Source: Candidatus Competibacteraceae bacterium
GTDB taxonomy: Bacteria; Pseudomonadota; Gammaproteobacteria; Competibacterales; Competibacteraceae
Direction: 5' to 3'
DNA: 64,000 bases
Assembly: GCA_003989065.1 (NCBI GenBank)
Contig: RXIW01000004.1
Location: 41,783-105,782 of the forward strand
Part shown: piece by piece, positions 60,924 through 64,000 of the stretch
How positions within the stretch are numbered: position 1 is the stretch's first letter
Layout of the letters: each line of letters opens with the position of its first letter
Position numbers and translations under genes: made by a program
Notes under the pieces: generated by a model
What the model saw: only the letters and a program-made list of their open reading frames with translations
Told to the model about the DNA's origin: nothing
The model's database searches: none

Positions 60924-62680
60924 TTCTTGGCTCCTGAGTAGTCACGCACACCGGGTTGCGATTTGGTGATGACGACATCGAGATAGTCGATGCGCGGTGG
61001 CTCTTTGGGATGGTAGTAGGCCAGCGAATGCTTGAGGAGGTTTTGGTCGTCCCGTGCCGTGAAATCGAGCCGCTGATGCGCGCCCCGCGATTCCTTGCGA
61101 TCCCGCGCCCCGACCGCGACGGCTTCGGCGCAGTCCAGCAGCGAACCCAGTTCGAGAGCCTGCATCAGGTCGGTGTTGTAGACGCGGCTCTTGTCGTTGA
61201 TGGAGATGCCGACATAGCGTTGGCGCAGCTCGGCGATCTTGTCGCAAGTCGCCGCCAGCCCTTCGCCGGTGCGATAGATACCCGCACCCTGCTCCATGGT
61301 GTGCATCATTTCCTGGCGCAGGCCGTTGATGGTTTCCTGGCCGGCCGGCTGGTCGAACAGGGCCTGGATACGAGATTCGGAATCCTTGGCCTGGGCCGCC
61401 AGCGCGGCGTCCTTGGCCGTCGACAGGCCGGATTGCATGTAGGCTAGCGCGCTCATGGCGGCTTTGCGCCCGAACACCAGCAGTTCGGTCAGCGAGTTGG
61501 AACCCAGGCGGTTGGCGCCGTTGATGCTGACGCAGGCGCACTCGCCGGCGGCGAACAGCCCCGGCAGCGGGGTGGCGGCGTTGATGTCGGTGTGGATGCC
61601 GCCCATCATGTAATGCACCACCGGGCGGATGGGGATCGGCTCCTTGACCGGGTCCATGCCCAGATAGCTGATGCACAGATCGCGCACCAGCGGCAGCCGC
61701 TCGTTGATCTTCTTCTCGCCCAGATGGCGCATGTCCAGCAACACGCAATCGCCCCAGCGGGTGGACACGGTATTGCCTTTCTGCTGTTCATGCCAGAACG
61801 ACTGGCTGAGCCGATCGCGCGGGCCGAGTTCCATGGTTTTCAGCACCGGCTGGCCCACCGGGGTTTCCGGACCCATGCCGTAGTCTTGCAGGTAGCGCCG
61901 CCCATCCTTGTTCAGCAGGATGCCGCCTTCGCCGCGACAACCTTCGGTGAGCAGGATGCCGTTATTCGGCAAGCCGGTGGGATGGTACTGGACGAATTCC
62001 ATGTCCTTGAGCGGCGCGCCGGCGCGATAGGCCAGAGCCATGCCGTCGCCGGTCTTGATCGCGCCATTGGTGGTGAACGGGAACATCCGTCCCGCTCCGC
62101 CAGCGGCGATGATGACGGCCTTGGCCTGGAACTGTTTCATTTGCCCGGTGCGGATCTCCAGAGCGGTGAAGCCCTGGCAGCGTCCGTCATCGACCAGCAG
62201 ATCGGTGGCGAAGAATTCGTCGAAGCGCTGGATGCTCGGATATTTGAGCGAGGTCTGGAACAGGGTGTGCAGAATGTGGAAGCCGGATTTGTCGGCGGCG
62301 AACCAGGTCCGCTTGATCTTCATGCCGCCGAAAGGACGAACGGCGACCGAGCCATTGGGCTCGCGGCTCCACGGACAGCCCCAGTGCTCCAGCTGGATCA
62401 GCTCCTTGGGCGCCTCGTTGATGAAGTATTCCACGGCATCCTGGTCCGATAACCAGTCGCCGCCACCCACGGTATCGTTGAAGTGAAGATCGAGACTGTC
62501 ATCGGATTTGATGACCCCTGCGGCTCCGCCTTCCGCCGCGCAGGTATGGCTACGCATCGGATAGACCTTGGAAACCAGTGCGATGCGTAACTTCGGGTCC
62601 ATCTCGGCGAGGGCGATGGCGGCGCGTAACCCCGCACCTCCCGCACCGACAATGGCTATATCTGTTTGGATGATCTCCAT
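60920..62680 (-). CDS. frdA: Fumarate reductase flavoprotein subunit
   Basis: 586 residues. The FAD-binding start is [19 protein letters not shown]; the FAD-linking His45 is in [12 protein letters not shown]; catalytic-site segments include [26 protein letters not shown] and [15 protein letters not shown], with [17 protein letters not shown]. Followed by frdB, frdC and frdD of the E. coli type, this favours fumarate reductase over succinate dehydrogenase. ATG 62680 has GAGGAG at a good distance. A 16-base palindrome upstream (62740-62755) may regulate the operon. Confidence 0.95.
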   Translation of the reverse strand: MEIIQTDIAIVGAGGAGLRAAIALAEMDPKLRIALVSKVYPMRSHTCAAEGGAAGVIKSDDSLDLHFNDTVGGGDWLSDQDAVEYFINEAPKELIQLEHWGCPWSREPNGSVAVRPFGGMKIKRTWFAADKSGFHILHTLFQTSLKYPSIQRFDEFFATDLLVDDGRCQGFTALEIRTGQMKQFQAKAVIIAAGGAGRMFPFTTNGAIKTGDGMALAYRAGAPLKDMEFVQYHPTGLPNNGILLTEGCRGEGGILLNKDGRRYLQDYGMGPETPVGQPVLKTMELGPRDRLSQSFWHEQQKGNTVSTRWGDCVLLDMRHLGEKKINERLPLVRDLCISYLGMDPVKEPIPIRPVVHYMMGGIHTDINAATPLPGLFAAGECACVSINGANRLGSNSLTELLVFGRKAAMSALAYMQSGLSTAKDAALAAQAKDSESRIQALFDQPAGQETINGLRQEMMHTMEQGAGIYRTGEGLAATCDKIAELRQRYVGISINDKSRVYNTDLMQALELGSLLDCAEAVAVGARDRKESRGAHQRLDFTARDDQNLLKHSLAYYHPKEPPRIDYLDVVITKSQPGVRDYSGAKK

Positions 62681-62739
62681 TACTTCAGCTCCTCGGCGTG
62701 GCGCCCAGCAAGGTGGTTGTGGCTTATGAGAATACATGA

Positions 62740-62755
62740 TGTCGGATTGCCGACA
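62740..62755 (-). promoter_or_regulatory. Palindromic site upstream of frdA (possible operator)
   Basis: TGTCGG-N4-CCGACA, a perfect 6-4-6 inverted repeat, about 60-75 bases before the frdA ATG. On the minus strand a TATTCT box at about 62727-62732 could be the -10, placing the palindrome between the promoter boxes. It is not an FNR site (TTGAT-N4-ATCAA). Which regulator binds is unknown. Confidence 0.5.
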
Positions 62756-62788
62756 CCAATGGCAAATGAATATAAGGATAATGGAGAG

Positions 62789-63562
62789 TCAACAGGATTC
62801 CACCGCTGCTGCTTTTAATACGCCCGGTTCGACCTGCAGCGGCACGATGTCGACGCTGTCGATGCGGGCGCAATAATCCAGATCTTCCTCGCAACCCAGT
62901 GCCGCCAGGCCACGGCCATGGTGGGCGTAGCGCAGCAGCCGCGGCAGTTGGGCTTGCCACCGTTCGAACAGGGCCATGGCGGCGATGGCTTCGTCATCGC
63001 CAGCGCAGTCGCTGTCGCGTTCGACATTCAAGGCGTGAGCGATGGCTCCGGCGCAGATGGTGTCTTCCAGCGAGAATCCGCCGCGCCAACCTGCCGCGAC
63101 GATCCAGATCGTATGCGGATGTTCTTGCAGCAAGTAACGTACCACCGCTGCTCGATTGGTCAGTGATGCGGTCAGCAGGATCGGCACCCGCTGCACCCGT
63201 TCCAGGGCGCGGGTGCCGTTGGTGGTGCTCATGAACAACCGTTTGCCGGCGACCCGTTCCGGGGTGCATTCCGATGGTGAGTTGCCCAGATCGAAGTCAT
63301 CTAGCTTTTCTCCGCCGCGCTCGCCGGCCAACAGGCGTCGTTCTAGCGGCCAGTGTTTACTGGTCTTGAACAGCTGATCGAGGTCATCGAACACTTGAAT
63401 GGCCTCTGCGCCCGATTCTAGTGCAGTGGCCATGGTGGTGGTGGCGCGCAGCACATCAATGACGATGGCGCAGGCCGGAAGTTCCAGAGTGAGACCGCCT
63501 TTGCGGGCTTTGCGGTTCAGGTCGGGGACCTGATCAGGAGTGTGATAGACGAAGATTTCCAT
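62789..63562 (-). CDS. comB: 2-phosphosulfolactate phosphatase family protein (ComB-like)
   Basis: 257 residues with the ComB hallmarks: CAIVIDVLRATTTMATALESGA, LLAGERGGEKLDDFDLGNSP, KRLFMSTTNGTRALERV, and IWIVAAGWRGGFSLEDTICAG. In archaeal coenzyme M synthesis ComB dephosphorylates 2-phosphosulfolactate; bacterial relatives are common and their substrate is often unknown. No other coenzyme M or sulfolactate gene is nearby. Start ATG 63562. It is upstream of the frd operon on the same strand with 108 bases between, so independent transcription is likely. Confidence 0.88.
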   Translation of the reverse strand: MEIFVYHTPDQVPDLNRKARKGGLTLELPACAIVIDVLRATTTMATALESGAEAIQVFDDLDQLFKTSKHWPLERRLLAGERGGEKLDDFDLGNSPSECTPERVAGKRLFMSTTNGTRALERVQRVPILLTASLTNRAAVVRYLLQEHPHTIWIVAAGWRGGFSLEDTICAGAIAHALNVERDSDCAGDDEAIAAMALFERWQAQLPRLLRYAHHGRGLAALGCEEDLDYCARIDSVDIVPLQVEPGVLKAAAVESC

Positions 63563-63927
63563 AGTGATCTGGTTCTGTTGTTTTGAGTTATTGAGTGGTT
63601 GGGACAGCGAAAAAAGTGGCTGGCATCCTCAACTTATCTAAGATTAATGCACTGCAACGTAAATCGCCATGCTTACCGGCAAGACCGGTTTTTCCAGCGC
63701 GGCGCGGCACACGGCGTTTTGAAATAGGAGCGATCATCCATCCGATAGATTCGGCTATCGGGCGGCGGCCCTGGCGGGGGAGAGAGCGGCGGTTGATCGA
63801 AACGACGCGGTCGACGAGGGAACGGCATCCGCGTCTTGCTTCATAAAGAGGCAGCCGGCTGAGCGATGGTGTCCCCCACCATCCTTGGCGGGTGAGGGCT
63901 TTGCAGTAGGTGAAGTCCGCCAGCCGC
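63563..63927. other. Intergenic region
   Basis: 365 bases without a supported gene; an 83-codon plus-strand ORF at 63595 has a composition and sequence unlike a real protein. A small hairpin GATGGTG / CACCATC with a 5-base loop lies at 63865-63883, between the unknown gene's stop (63928) and ComB's promoter region, and may terminate the former. Confidence 0.4.
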
Positions 63928-64000
63928 TCAGATGGCCATCATGGTCATATCCGGTTGCTCCGCCAGGGTTCGGGCGTCGCTCAGTACGGCGCAGCGCGCC
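63928..64000 (-). CDS. C-terminal end of an unidentified gene (cut by window edge)
   Basis: The minus-strand frame is open from the right edge to a TGA at 63928-63930 and codes the end LSDARTLAEQPDMTMMAI. Too short to name. Codon use looks like the chromosome. It could equally be a chance frame. Confidence 0.4.
   Translation of the reverse strand, partial: ARCAVLSDARTLAEQPDMTMMAI

Noticed and set aside
59450..62680. Succinate dehydrogenase (sdhCDAB) instead of fumarate reductase
   Set aside because: The order A-B-C-D, the FrdC and FrdD sequence patterns with Glu29/Trp/Arg quinol residues, and no haem-ligand pattern of SdhC/SdhD point to Frd.
63595..63846. 83-codon plus-strand ORF after ComB
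   Set aside because: Arg/Pro-rich, no ribosome site, no recognisable pattern; probably non-coding.
1..64000. CRISPR arrays, tRNA or rRNA genes
   Set aside because: No regularly spaced repeats, cloverleaf-like segments or rRNA signatures were noticed on either strand; a tRNAscan or CRISPR finder run would settle it.

Overview
The window reads as chromosomal DNA of a high-GC gammaproteobacterium. The evidence is the gene content: hrpA, gshA, a glyA-nrdR-ribD-ribE-ribBX-ribH-nusB cluster, an Escherichia-type four-subunit frdABCD, ppc and an NAD-type malic enzyme. Several genes suit an anaerobic/aerobic switching, storage-polymer-accumulating or purple-sulfur-related lineage (frdABCD with rquA, crotonase plus 3-hydroxybutyryl-CoA dehydrogenase, many Ser/Thr kinases). 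A Competibacter-like organism would fit, but this is inference. No rRNA, tRNA or CRISPR array was seen.

Layout. 1-6.5 kb: 3' end of hrpA, a TetR regulator, and a coupled VWA / PP2C phosphatase / HhH-kinase triad (YegL-YegK-YegI or TerY-P type). 6.7-12.5 kb: a secreted glycoside-hydrolase-like protein with a discoidin domain, then an 1167-residue fusion of GH18, NodB deacetylase and family 2 glycosyltransferase, probably an envelope polysaccharide machine. 12.6-18.8 kb: ppc, pgi, an entericidin-like lipoprotein, a YdcH-like protein and acireductone dioxygenase. 18.8-27.7 kb: a second signalling block with a small membrane protein, a PP2C phosphatase, a pseudokinase fused to an FGE-like domain, an intact kinase fused to an FGE-like domain, and a CsgG-like protein with six PEGA repeats. 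27.7-30.5 kb: a tight three-gene operon (flavin-reductase-like, M20 peptidase, P-loop protein).

30.5-42.3 kb is mostly metabolism: malic enzyme, crotonase, 3-hydroxyacyl-CoA dehydrogenase, leucyl aminopeptidase, gshA, class II DAHP synthase coupled to a glutamine amidotransferase, an EamA permease, a cupin and a VOC protein. 42.3-46.8 kb is an AT-richer islet bounded by an ISL3-type transposase remnant on the left and by serine-resolvase and Excalibur fragments on the right. It carries a DUF6765-like protein and an orphan NACHT/STAND-like NTPase, which is the best candidate for an undescribed (possibly defence) system. 46.8-50.8 kb: AEC permease, two alpha/beta hydrolases, a TPR protein and an MBL-fold hydrolase. 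50.8-56.5 kb: the riboflavin / nusB / nrdR / glyA cluster, in which the RibA half of RibBA lacks its zinc cysteines (RibBX).

56.8-64 kb: a small conserved protein, a HupE/UreJ permease, a COQ10/RatA-like protein, then frdABCD followed by a gene I identify as rquA (rhodoquinone biosynthesis), and a ComB-like phosphatase. The frd-rquA linkage is the clearest functional story: fumarate reductase next to the enzyme that makes its likely low-potential quinone. Together with ppc and malic enzyme it suggests a reductive C4 branch used without oxygen.
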